A stretch of DNA of 64,000 nucleotides from Accumulibacter sp964420975. Its GTDB lineage: Bacteria; Pseudomonadota; Gammaproteobacteria; Burkholderiales; Rhodocyclaceae. Below, piece after piece: positions 52,326 through 60,543 of this stretch. Location: the NCBI GenBank assembly GCA_964420975.1, contig CAYQVH010000018.1, positions 1 through 64,000 of the forward strand, read 5' to 3'. The notes beneath the pieces were generated by a model. It made no database searches and was not told the origin of the DNA. It saw only the letters and a list, made by a program, of their open reading frames with translations. How positions within the stretch are numbered: position 1 is the stretch's first letter; each line of letters opens with the position of its first letter. The translations under genes were made by a program, and so were the position numbers.

Positions 52326-52760
52326 TTATACAAGACCCAGAAGTTCGGCGCGAAAGCTGTCGGAAGAGGCAGCGATGAGTCGCTGAACCTTGAGGCCGCC
52401 CTTGCGTTTTACGGGAGCAAGGCGCAGGAGGTTCAAGACAAACTGGCGTAAGACGGCGAAATTCTGAGCGACATGATCGGTACGCGCGCGCATCGGGTCG
52501 TCGCCAAAGACGACATCCATGCACCCATGCAAACTGTTTTCGACGCGCCAGTGCATGCGGACAGCTTCGTTCATGCGCTGCGCGTCGGGAGCCAGGCTGC
52601 TCACGTAGAAACGACGTTCAACGGAGGTTTTTCCGCGGATCGTCCGCTCGCTGGTGATCATCGCGAAGGACTTCAGGTCTGGCCAGCGATTGGGAGCGTG
52701 CAGGCAGTCAAGCGGGTCGAAGACATGGCACCGCCGGACCTCCAACCGGCCATGATCTTT
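52326..52760 (-). pseudogene. ISAs1-family transposase, C-terminal part
   Basis: About 144 residues continuing the transposase after the insertion point: KDHGRLEVRRCHVFDPLDCL, WPDLKSFAMITSERTIRGK, VERRFYVSSLAPDAQR and HWRVENSLHGCMDVVFGDD with the conserved Glu of the DDE triad. The phase at codon AAA (52760-52758) joins exactly with the N-terminal part's GAG AAA, so the full ORF was about 379 codons before disruption. A start at 52784 would lie inside the inserted element. Confidence 0.88.
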
Positions 52761-52775
52761 ATATGGACGCCTCCC

Positions 52776-53040
52776 GTTTGCCAAGGACGATATTGGTGTG
52801 TTGGGACAGATAGGCTGCAGTTTTATATCCGGCCTGTAGTGCAGGAGGATGCCTGCTGGCCCTGATGGAATCCGCTGACCCGCGCCTCATTTCTCCAAAG
52901 GACTCGAAGTCCGAAAGAACATTCAGGCTTGGCGGGTCACGGTCTGACCTGTTTGCCATCACACTTTTATCGACCTTGCGCAACCTTTACGGCGGCCACT
53001 CCTTTCATCAAAGTGGTTGATGCAACGTTGTGCGTTGGCC
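52776..53040 (-). ncRNA. Candidate guide (bridge/seek) RNA region of the IS1111-type element
   Basis: About 265 non-coding bases lie between the transposase stop and the end of the element. IS1111-type elements encode their target-selecting RNA downstream of the transposase, so this is the expected site. Hairpins such as GGACT-CGA-AGTCC (52900-52912) occur, and GAGAAATG (minus strand, 52895-52888) equals eight bases at the insertion junction (54280-54273). RNA extent and folding are not established. Confidence 0.4.
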
Positions 53041-54066
53041 CTACGCGGGCTGACTCACAAACCCTTTTTGGTACGTCCGCTCATGGGCCAGCAGGGCCCA
53101 GATCGTGCGCGCCATCTTGTTGGCCAACGCGACCACCGCGACATTCAGCGGCCGGCGTCGGCGCAGTTCCGTGATCCACGGTTCCGGCTCCCGGGTATGC
53201 GTCAGCACCGAGCGTGCGCCGTGGATCAGCAGCGTGCGCAGGTAGGTATCGCCGCGCTTGCTGATGCCCAAGAGCCGTATTCGCCCGCCAGTGCCGGTTT
53301 GTCGAGGAACCAGACCCAACCAGGCGGCAAATTCGCGCCCGGATTTGAAGGCCTTGGCTTCGCCCATCGTGGCCACCGCCGCCGTCGCGCTCAGCAGGCC
53401 CACGCCGGGAATGCCGGCAAGACGCTGGCAGGCTTTGTCTTCTCTGTGCCAGACCTTGAGCCGCCGCTCGATTTCCCCGATTGCATCGTCGAGCTTGCCG
53501 ATGCGCGCCCACTGCTCGCGCAGGGTGTCGATGACCATCGTCGGCAGTCGATCCGCCAGCCGCTGTAAGGCTTCGGCCAGGCCTTTCCTGAGCCCGACCT
53601 TGCCTTGTGCCATCACTTCGCCATATTCGGTCAGTAGCCCGCGCAGGCCATTGATCTGCGCCGTGCGGAACTTCACCAACTGCTGGCGCATGCGGTGCAG
53701 GGCCAGCATCGCTTGCTGCTCCTCGGTCTTGACGGCCACCGCCTTGACACCTGGCTGCTGCACCGCCGTCCAGATGGCGCGGGCGTCATGCGCGTCGCTC
53801 TTGTTGCCGCCGACGAAGGGTTTCACCCCCTTGGCCGGCATGAGTTTGACCTCGTGCCCCATCGCGACGAGTTTCCTCGCCCAGTGCTGCGATCCGCCGC
53901 AGGCTTCCAGACCGATCAGGCAGGGCGCCCGGTTGGCAAAGTGCGCCAGGAACTTCTCGCGCTTGAGCTGCAAACTCACGATTTCTCCGGTCGCCAAGTC
54001 GATCCAGTACAACTGAAACACCCGTTTGGCGATATCCACGCCAACCACTGTTTTGCTATCCTTCAT
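53041..54066 (-). CDS. IS110/IS1111-family DEDD transposase
   Basis: A 341-residue IS110-type recombinase. The RuvC-like N-terminus shows the DEDD residues in VVGVDIAKRVFQLYW, IGLEACGGSQHWARKL and GGNKSDAHDARAIW. The C-terminal Tnp_20 domain (RLAGIPGVGLLSATAAVATMG; FAAWLGLVPRQTGTGGR) carries the serine region. It is full length and apparently intact. The start at 54066 (MKDSKTVVGVD) removes a 120-residue upstream open stretch that runs out of the element. Confidence 0.92.
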   Translation of the reverse strand: MKDSKTVVGVDIAKRVFQLYWIDLATGEIVSLQLKREKFLAHFANRAPCLIGLEACGGSQHWARKLVAMGHEVKLMPAKGVKPFVGGNKSDAHDARAIWTAVQQPGVKAVAVKTEEQQAMLALHRMRQQLVKFRTAQINGLRGLLTEYGEVMAQGKVGLRKGLAEALQRLADRLPTMVIDTLREQWARIGKLDDAIGEIERRLKVWHREDKACQRLAGIPGVGLLSATAAVATMGEAKAFKSGREFAAWLGLVPRQTGTGGRIRLLGISKRGDTYLRTLLIHGARSVLTHTREPEPWITELRRRRPLNVAVVALANKMARTIWALLAHERTYQKGFVSQPA

Positions 54067-54275
54067 TTCGGACCCTCCGGTTTGCCTGTGAAGATCCCAT
54101 TCCTCCACCTTGGGCACTTCGATGCCGTCGGCCCGTGAGGGTCCCTCTCCCATACAACCACCACCCAGACTTATCCACGGCGCCGGGCGCCGACGGTCAC
54201 CTCTATGACCAGAGGTGACCGGCGCGGTGGTTAAGTCGTGTTCAGCGCTCACGGGGTGGGAGGCGTCCATTCCAT

Positions 54276-54982
54276 TTCTCGACGACTTCGTGAAACGGAT
54301 GAGGCGTCTTGCCTGGCGCTGCCTCGAAGGCGCTGACAAAATCCGTGATCGACTCGGCCAGTGTGGGCGGATTGTCCTTGACCGCCAGCACATCGTTGGC
54401 CCCCCGATCGCGAATGGCTTGTGCAATGCCGGGCTGGGTGCCCATGGCGTCGATGGTCACGATGCAGCCTTCCAGGGCCAAGGTCGCCAGCAGTTCGGGA
54501 ATGGCGGTCTTATCGTTCGACTTCGCGGCCGTCGCACGCTGTCCCAGCACCAGGCCCGCCTGGGCGGCAAAGGCGCTGACCAGATGCCACGGCGTGGCAC
54601 CCACTTTTCCTGATCGACGGCTCGTCTTGCCGTCGATCGCGACCACTTCGCCCTTCGTCAAGGCCGGCACCACCTGGCCCACCCAGCGCAAGAACGCCGC
54701 ACCGAACTCGTCGGGATCCATCGCCGCGAAGACGCGGCCAAACGTGTCATGGCAGGGGATACCGCGCTCAAGTTTCAGATACTTCCGTAGCCCGTCCCGT
54801 TTCTCTTTCGCCCACACCTCGATAGCGACGAAGGTATCGGCACCCGACAGGACCGCGCAGACGGCAACCACCCGCCATTCCACCCGATCGTGCTCGACCT
54901 TCTTTGCCTGTCTTGGGTCCCGCACCCCAACCCAGACGTCTACCCACCGAACCGAGTTCTCTGCCTGCATGGAAACCCCCAA
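54276..54982 (-). pseudogene. ISAs1-family transposase, N-terminal part
   Basis: About 235 residues of an ISAs1 transposase: VSGADTFVAIEVWAKEKRD-type N-domain, then GEVVAIDGKTSRRSG (first DDE Asp) and GCIVTIDAMGTQPGIAQAI (second Asp). The frame then enters the inserted element (VEKWNGRLPPRER and stop at 54242). The remaining third, with the Glu, lies at 52326-52760. The product cannot be active unless the insertion is precisely excised. Confidence 0.88.
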
Positions 54983-55097
54983 AAAGACAGAAAACTACAC
55001 AAATCAGAGGGCTGTGAACAGCCCCTTCGTAACTCCTTGAGGGTAAACGATTATTTTGAAGTGTTCACGACGATGGCATTCATGCGATTGCCCTGGG

Positions 55098-55158
55098 GGT
55101 CAAACGCGTTCCGTTATATGCTTGCTCGCCAACGTTACGCCCCCTCCCGATCGCTCTT
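55098..55158. repeat. Right 61-bp direct repeat of the island
   Basis: Same orientation and 59 of 61 bases identical to 49822-49882. It ends 18 bp before the 5'-nucleotidase start and carries TATATG as a possible -10 box, so this copy is probably the native promoter region. The left copy then marks the other edge of the 5.3-kb insertion. Confidence 0.92.
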
Positions 55159-55176
55159 TGATCACCAGGCAAGGAC

Positions 55177-57042
55177 ATGCGCCCGTCTTCGTTCTACCCG
55201 CTCGCGCTCGGCGGCGTCTGCCTTCTGGCACTCGCTCTCGCTGCTTGCCAAACGCCAGTCAGTCCCGCGCCCAAGCGCGCCGGTCTGGAAATTCACATCG
55301 CGCACATCAACGATCATCATTCGCACCTCGAAGCGCACCCCGACTTCGAAGTGCGGGTCGACGGCGTGCCAACGCAGGTCGAGCTCGGCGGCTTCCCGCG
55401 GCTGACGACACTCTTCAAGCAACACGCTGACTTGCCGAACCTGATCAAGGTCCACGCCGGTGACGCGCAAACGGGTACGCTGTACCACACGCTCTATCAC
55501 GGCGAGGCCGACGCCGCCTTGATGAATACGGTCTGTTTCGACGTCCTTGCGCTCGGTAACCACGAATTCGACGAGGGCGACGCCGGGCTGCGACGCTTTC
55601 TCGATCATCTGCGCAGCGATTCGTGCCGGACGACGGTTCTCGCCGCCAACGTTGAACCGGCGCTCGGAACACCGCTGGCGCCCGAACGCCCGCACGACTA
55701 CTTGCAGCCCTACGTCTTGCGCCAGTTCGACGGGGTTACCGTCGGCTTGATCGGGATCGACGTGCGCGGCAAGACGATGCTCTCGTCGCGCCCACTGCCA
55801 AGCACCGTTTTCCGCGACGAGATCGAAACCGCCCAGCGGATCATCGACGCTCTGCGCGCCCAAGGCGTTCGCCACATTGTCCTGGTTACCCACCAGGGCT
55901 ACGCGGCCGATCGGCGAATGGCGGCCGCCTTGAGCGATGTGGATGTCATCATTGGCGGCGACTCGCACACGCTGCTCGGGGAGTTCGGAGCCTTCGGGAT
56001 CGCCGGTGTCGGACCGTATCCGACGGTGGTCAGCAACCGAGACGGCGATCCGGTGTGCATTGGACAGGCGTGGGAGTACGCCAAGGCGTTTGCCTTGATG
56101 AAGGTCCGTTTCGACGAGCATGGAGCCGTCGCCGATTGCCACGGCGAGGTGACGCTGCCGATTCGCGACCGCGTGCGGCAGCGAGACGCGACCGGCGCGT
56201 TCGTCGAGGTCGACCCCACGACGCGCCGCACCGTGCTCGCTCGCCTGACCGCCGAGCGCAGTGTTCGTGTCGTCAGCCCCGACCCCGGCGCGCAGGGACG
56301 GCTCGAACACTACGCACGCCGCCTGGAAATCGTGGCGCGACAGCGGATCGGCACCGCGGACGAGGCGCTGTGTCTGGTCCGCGTGCCTGGAGAATCCGGC
56401 CATCGCAGCGCCGGTGTCGCCGGTTGTGAGGCGGCGAATACCCTGGCCCGCGGCAGCGACGTCGCCCAGGCCGTCGCCAGCGCGTATCGACAGGCCAGCT
56501 TACTGGCTGATGTCGCGCTGCAAAACGGCGGCGGCGTGCGCGCCGCAATCGCCGCCGGGGGCGTCAGCTACCGCACCGCGTACGACGTCCTGCCGTTCAA
56601 CAACGTGCTGATCGAACTTCAACTCAGCGGCCAGCAGATTCTCGACGTACTCGAGGAAGCCGTCGCCAATCATGTCGATAACGGCGGTTCCGACGGTTCA
56701 CACCCGTACGCCGCCGGCCTGCGCTGGCATCTCGACCTGTCACGAGCGCGCGGGCAACGATTCACCCAGGTCGAAGTCCGCGCCCGAAGCGCTGACGAGT
56801 GGCAGCCGCTCGAACCGGATCGACGGTACACGGTCGTCGTCAACGACTATCTGGCCCAGGGCGGCGACGGTTATTCGTTGCTGGCAAGGTTTCACCGCTC
56901 CGAAGACAGCGTCAACACCTACCTCAGCTACACCCAAACCTTCGTCGATTACCTGCTGGCGCGCGGCCGCATCTCGCGCCCGCCGGCGGCGGAATACAGC
57001 CACCAGAGCGTGATCACTCGAGACGGCCAACGCCTTCGTTAG
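55177..57042 (+). CDS. Lipoprotein 5'-nucleotidase/UshA-like metallophosphatase
   Basis: A 621-residue bifunctional nucleotidase-like protein. It has a signal with lipobox (LALAAC, C24), so it is probably outer-membrane anchored. The N-terminal metallophosphatase domain has HINDHHSHLE, HAGDAQTG and LALGNHEFDEGD; THQGYAADRRMA and GGDSHTLLG complete the dimetal site. The C-terminal 5'-nucleotidase domain has LQNGGGVRAAIAAGGVSY and VLPFNNVLI (substrate binding) and VVNDYLAQGGDGYSLL. It would salvage phosphate and nucleosides from external nucleotides. Its promoter region is duplicated at the island's left edge. Confidence 0.92.
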   Translation: MRPSSFYPLALGGVCLLALALAACQTPVSPAPKRAGLEIHIAHINDHHSHLEAHPDFEVRVDGVPTQVELGGFPRLTTLFKQHADLPNLIKVHAGDAQTGTLYHTLYHGEADAALMNTVCFDVLALGNHEFDEGDAGLRRFLDHLRSDSCRTTVLAANVEPALGTPLAPERPHDYLQPYVLRQFDGVTVGLIGIDVRGKTMLSSRPLPSTVFRDEIETAQRIIDALRAQGVRHIVLVTHQGYAADRRMAAALSDVDVIIGGDSHTLLGEFGAFGIAGVGPYPTVVSNRDGDPVCIGQAWEYAKAFALMKVRFDEHGAVADCHGEVTLPIRDRVRQRDATGAFVEVDPTTRRTVLARLTAERSVRVVSPDPGAQGRLEHYARRLEIVARQRIGTADEALCLVRVPGESGHRSAGVAGCEAANTLARGSDVAQAVASAYRQASLLADVALQNGGGVRAAIAAGGVSYRTAYDVLPFNNVLIELQLSGQQILDVLEEAVANHVDNGGSDGSHPYAAGLRWHLDLSRARGQRFTQVEVRARSADEWQPLEPDRRYTVVVNDYLAQGGDGYSLLARFHRSEDSVNTYLSYTQTFVDYLLARGRISRPPAAEYSHQSVITRDGQRLR

Positions 57043-57380
57043 GCAAGGCCTCCGGCATCGGCGGCTCGTAAACGGGGATATGAGTCACCGGCAATGACAG
57101 GTGATCTGTCTGCATCGGCCCACACAATGTCCACATCCGCAAGGTGACTGCATCGCAAGTCACTTACAATCTTCGGTCGCAAGAGAAGCCAGAATTGCGG
57201 AAACGTCAGGGAGTTTGGCGTGGTCGCAGACTTCGCGGACAAGGCGTCCTCGTCACTCACTGAAAAGCGGTTTCGGCCAGTCCTGTGCTTCGCAAGGGAG
57301 GGCATGCCGGTACGTTGGCGGACTTCGGAGACAGTCCGCGCGTCGGCCACCCGGGGACTTGATTGACCAAAGGAGCAAAC
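57043..57380 (+). other. 338-bp leader of the acyl-CoA synthetase gene
   Basis: No gene was found. TACAAT at 57165-57170 is a possible -10 box, giving a leader of about 200 nt, but no good -35 stands before it. The leader contains GCGGACT-N8-AGTCCGC (57318-57324 with 57333-57339) and a related GCAGACTTCGCGGAC further up. AAGGAG precedes the ATG at 57381. Post-transcriptional control is possible but unproven. Confidence 0.4.
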
Positions 57381-59057
57381 ATGTCTTATTCGGCTTTCGT
57401 GCAAGCACGCGACTACCTTCAGGCCCATCGCACGGACTACGAGACCGCTTATCGCGGTTATCAGCCGCCGCAACTCACGAAGTTCAACTGGGCGCTCGAC
57501 TACTTCGACGTCATGGCGAAGGACCACCACGGCCTCGCGCTGTGGGTTGTGAACGAAGACGGGTCGGAGCAGAAGGTGTCGTACGCCACGATGTCGAAGC
57601 GCTCCAACCAGGTGGCGAACTGGCTTCGGGCGCAGGGGGTTCGGCGTGGCGACCGGATACTGATGATGCTCGGCAACGAAGTGCCGCTGTGGGAGACGAT
57701 GCTCGCCTCGATCAAGCTCGGCGCCGTACTGACACCGGCAACGACCTTGCTGGCGCCGGATGACTTGCGCGACCGTCTCGAACGCGGCCAAGTGCGGCAC
57801 GTGATCATCGGTCACACCCACGCCGAGAAGTTCGCCAGCTTGCCGGGTAGTTACACGCGGACCACGGTCGGCGGCAGCGTCGACGGTTGGCAGTCGCTCG
57901 AACAGGCTTACGAGGAGTCGACCGATTTTGTCGCCGATGGACCGACGATGGCGACCGACCCGCAGCTGCTCTACTTCACTTCCGGAACGACCTCGAAGCC
58001 GAAGCTGGTCCTGCACAGCCAGCAGAGTTATCCGGTCGGACACCTGTCGACGATGTACTGGCTCGGACTACAACCAGGCGACGTGCACTGGAACATCAGT
58101 TCGCCGGGCTGGGCGAAGCACGCCTGGAGCTGTTTTTTCGCGCCGTGGAACGCCGGGGCGACGATTTTCATCTACAACTACGCCCGTTTCGCCGCGGCGG
58201 CGATCCTCGATACGCTTGTCCGATGCGAAGTCACCACGCTCTGCGCGCCGCCGACCGTCTGGCGGATGCTGATCCAGGAGGATCTGCGCAAGTATCCGGT
58301 CAAGGTCCGCGAGCTGATCGGTGCCGGCGAGCCGCTGAATCCGGAAGTCATCGACCAGGTCAAGGAGGCGTGGGGAATCACGCTGCGCGACGGCTTCGGC
58401 CAAACCGAAACGACCGCCCAGGTCGGCAACTCGCCCGGCCAGCCGGTCAAGCTCGGTTCGATGGGACGGCCAATGCCCGGCTACCAGGTGCGTCTGGTCG
58501 ACGCTGACGGCCACGTCGGCGACGAGGGCGAAATTTGCCTCGATCTTTCGACGCGCCCGATCGGGTTGATGATCTCGTACGCCGACGACCCCGAGAAGAC
58601 CGCCGAAGTGATGCGCGACGGCTTTTACCATACCGGTGACACGGCCTCGATCGACGCCGACGGCTATATCACGTACGTCGGCCGCGCCGACGACGTCTTC
58701 AAGGCTTCCGACTATCGCATCAGTCCGTTCGAGCTCGAAAGCGTGCTCATCGAACACGAGGCCGTCGCCGAAGCAGCCGTCGTGCCGAGCCCGGATCCCT
58801 TGCGTCTCGCCGTACCGAAAGCCTTCCTGACCCTGCGCGCCGGCTATCAACCCAGCCGTGAGCTGGCGCGTGAGATCTTCGTCTTCCTGCGCAGCCGCTT
58901 GTCGCCGTACAAGCGCGTGCGCCGGATCGAGTTCCGCGAACTGCCGAAGACGATCTCGGGCAAGATTCGCCGCGTCGAACTGCGCAAGGGCGAGCAGGAC
59001 AAGGGAACGGCGACACGCGCCGAACTCGAGTTCTACGAAGACGATTTCGACCTCTGA
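57381..59057 (+). CDS. AMP-dependent acyl-CoA synthetase (medium-chain/benzoate-like)
   Basis: A 558-residue complete ANL enzyme that activates a carboxylic acid to its CoA thioester via an acyl-adenylate. LLYFTSGTTSKPKLVLHS (P-loop), GFGQTETTAQ (A5), FYHTGDTASIDADGYITYVGRADDVFKASDYRI blocks (A7-A8) and the catalytic lysine in LPKTISGKIRRVEL (A10) are intact. It resembles the MACS group (medium-chain or aromatic acids). The start at 57381 follows AAGGAG. Substrate specificity is not deducible here. A strong hairpin follows the stop. Confidence 0.92.
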   Translation: MSYSAFVQARDYLQAHRTDYETAYRGYQPPQLTKFNWALDYFDVMAKDHHGLALWVVNEDGSEQKVSYATMSKRSNQVANWLRAQGVRRGDRILMMLGNEVPLWETMLASIKLGAVLTPATTLLAPDDLRDRLERGQVRHVIIGHTHAEKFASLPGSYTRTTVGGSVDGWQSLEQAYEESTDFVADGPTMATDPQLLYFTSGTTSKPKLVLHSQQSYPVGHLSTMYWLGLQPGDVHWNISSPGWAKHAWSCFFAPWNAGATIFIYNYARFAAAAILDTLVRCEVTTLCAPPTVWRMLIQEDLRKYPVKVRELIGAGEPLNPEVIDQVKEAWGITLRDGFGQTETTAQVGNSPGQPVKLGSMGRPMPGYQVRLVDADGHVGDEGEICLDLSTRPIGLMISYADDPEKTAEVMRDGFYHTGDTASIDADGYITYVGRADDVFKASDYRISPFELESVLIEHEAVAEAAVVPSPDPLRLAVPKAFLTLRAGYQPSRELAREIFVFLRSRLSPYKRVRRIEFRELPKTISGKIRRVELRKGEQDKGTATRAELEFYEDDFDL

Positions 59058-59087
59058 AACGCTGAGTCAGCGTCGCCTCAAAGACCA

Positions 59088-59119
59088 CAGGGTTTGTCGC
59101 ATCCTCGCGACAAACCCTG
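59088..59119. terminator. Strong hairpin between convergent genes
   Basis: CAGGGTTTGTCGC (59088-59100) and GCGACAAACCCTG (59107-59119) form a perfect 13-bp stem with a 6-nt loop, 31 bp after the synthetase stop. The minus strand continues TGGTCTTT. It probably terminates the synthetase transcript and perhaps the minus-strand cluster. Confidence 0.65.
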
Positions 59120-59265
59120 CTTGACCCGACTGCCGACGACAGACGGCTAAGGCTTGCCCTCGGTGAGCTGGTGCCCGGGCATAGCCGCAGCCACGAGGGG
59201 ATCAGCGGCGAACGAGGCGAACTCGCGCACTGGGTCGTCCTCTCGGTCAGGCGGAACCGCCACGT

Positions 59266-59808
59266 TCAACCGGCGGACGCCGACCGGTGGTGCCGGAGCG
59301 CGACCGGTTGGGGTTCGAGTTTCCGGCGCAGCACATGGTCCACCGAAAGTCGCCCCGGACCCATCAACAGCAGTGGCAGCAACATGCCGATATAGAGAAC
59401 GGGCAACTTGAAGTTGCCAAAGCCCTGGTCGGTGATGACGTAGCCCTTGAGCAGTTCGCTGGCGCTTGCCCACGATGCGGGCCAGTGCACGCTGGCAATC
59501 GCCACCACCGTCAGTACGACCAAGGATAGCGAGAAGAAACGGGTCATCACGCCAAACACCAAGGCGACACCACCGAGGATTTCGAACCAGGTCGCGAGCT
59601 GCCAACTGACCGCCGGTGGAACGAGGTCGAATGGAAACGGGAAGCGGTCGTGGATGTCGGTAAACCAGTTTTCCCCGCCGAGCTTCTCGATCCCGGCCTC
59701 GAAGAACTCCCAACCGAGGACGAGTCGCAGACTGAGCAAACCGATGGCCAGGCCAAGCCAGTCAACGGCCGCCAAGCCCTTCCAAAGCAGCGGACGAGGC
59801 GACGTCAT
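59266..59808 (-). CDS. DoxX-family membrane protein of the bufferin-type cluster
   Basis: A 180-residue DoxX protein with four hydrophobic helices (VDWLGLAIGLLSLRLVLGWEFFEAGIEKL; ATWFEILGGVALVFGVMTRFFSLSLVV). The C-terminal tail is basic with a His pair (VALRHHRSASAG). It overlaps the DUF2063 gene by 4 bp. DoxX proteins regularly follow DUF692-DUF2063 pairs and may serve in membrane redox or metal handling; the exact role is unknown. Confidence 0.88.
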   Translation of the reverse strand: MTSPRPLLWKGLAAVDWLGLAIGLLSLRLVLGWEFFEAGIEKLGGENWFTDIHDRFPFPFDLVPPAVSWQLATWFEILGGVALVFGVMTRFFSLSLVVLTVVAIASVHWPASWASASELLKGYVITDQGFGNFKLPVLYIGMLLPLLLMGPGRLSVDHVLRRKLEPQPVALRHHRSASAG

Positions 59809-60542
59809 GGCCTGCTCCCGAGAAGGAGGTGTTGACGATGCAACTGTCGCAGGACCTCACTGCCAAAAGCGACCAGTTGCGCAAGAGACGGGTGCTGCAG
59901 CTCGCCGGCGATTTGTTCGAGAGCCGCACGGCCGCTGGTATCACCGACCGAAAGCAAAGTCAGAAGGCGCGCCGTGACAGCGTTGAGCTCGGTGAAGCCA
60001 ACCTCGTCGTCACTGTGGCGATGCACCGCGAGATAGGTGGCCAGCGGCTTCCGCGGCCGGTAGGCGAAGCCGATGCGATGCACTGGCCAGGCGTAGTGCA
60101 ACACCCGACAGCTTGGATTGACGACCACGACCTCGCGCAACAGGTCACCTTCCGGATCGTGCGCGGGCGTCGGGACGTCCAGCGCTTCGACCGCCAGCTC
60201 CACCCACTCGTAGTGCGCGAGATCGGCAAACCAGGCGGGAAGCGGCGGCTTCGTCTCGGCCTCGGCAAGGTAGCGAACGAATTCGCGGGGAATCTCCCGA
60301 AATAAGGGCGTGTGCAACGGCCAGTCGCGATAAAAGCTGCGATTGAGCCGCCGCCAGCGGCGTTCGCCAAGCAGCTGTCGCCCGACCGGGAAGCACGCGT
60401 CGAGAAAGCCGCAGAGGTTGTTGAACAGCAGTTCGGCGTAGACCGCGGCGGTACGCCCGGGAACGCCGGCGGGCCGCCGATGGCGATGCGGGTCGCGCAG
60501 GTAGCGGCCAAAACTGCGCTGGAAATCCTGATACTCGTTCAT
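59805..60542 (-). CDS. DUF2063 partner protein (BufC/HvfC-like)
   Basis: A 245-residue protein. The N-terminal DUF2063 domain (YQDFQRSFGRYLRDP; LLFNNLCGFLDACFPV) is followed by a second domain ending LLTLLSVGDTSGRAALEQIAG. In bufferin and related MNIO pathways the DUF2063 protein acts as recognition partner that brings the precursor leader to the DUF692 enzyme. The gene begins right after bufB ends (1 bp gap) and overlaps the doxX-type gene, giving a tight operon. Confidence 0.9.
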   Translation of the reverse strand: MNEYQDFQRSFGRYLRDPHRHRRPAGVPGRTAAVYAELLFNNLCGFLDACFPVGRQLLGERRWRRLNRSFYRDWPLHTPLFREIPREFVRYLAEAETKPPLPAWFADLAHYEWVELAVEALDVPTPAHDPEGDLLREVVVVNPSCRVLHYAWPVHRIGFAYRPRKPLATYLAVHRHSDDEVGFTELNAVTARLLTLLSVGDTSGRAALEQIAGELQHPSLAQLVAFGSEVLRQLHRQHLLLGSRP

Positions 60543-60543
60543 T

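Larger units (their letters stand above)
52763..54270 (-). mobile_element. IS110-family (IS1111-type) insertion sequence
   Basis: Bounded by a perfect 13-bp inverted pair, ATGGACGCCTCCC at 52763-52775 and its complement at 54258-54270, subterminal as in the IS1111 subgroup; the true tips may lie a few bases outside. The element is about 1.5 kb and contains one DEDD transposase gene with a long 3' non-coding end. It sits inside an ISAs1 transposase gene, whose halves match on both sides. Confidence 0.8.
52307..55025 (-). mobile_element. ISAs1-family insertion sequence, interrupted by an IS1111-type element
   Basis: Left end near 52307 (CAGGGCGATTGCATG) and right end near 55025 (AAGGGGCTGTTCACAG on the minus strand) resemble each other only partly, as ISAs1 ends often do. 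Inside are the two halves of one ISAs1 transposase gene separated by a 1.5-kb insertion. Target duplications were not identified, so ends are approximate. Confidence 0.65.

Noticed and set aside
55021..55060. Target-site duplication flanking the ISAs1 element
   Set aside because: AACTC occurs near both ends, but at unequal distances from the presumed termini, so no duplication can be claimed.
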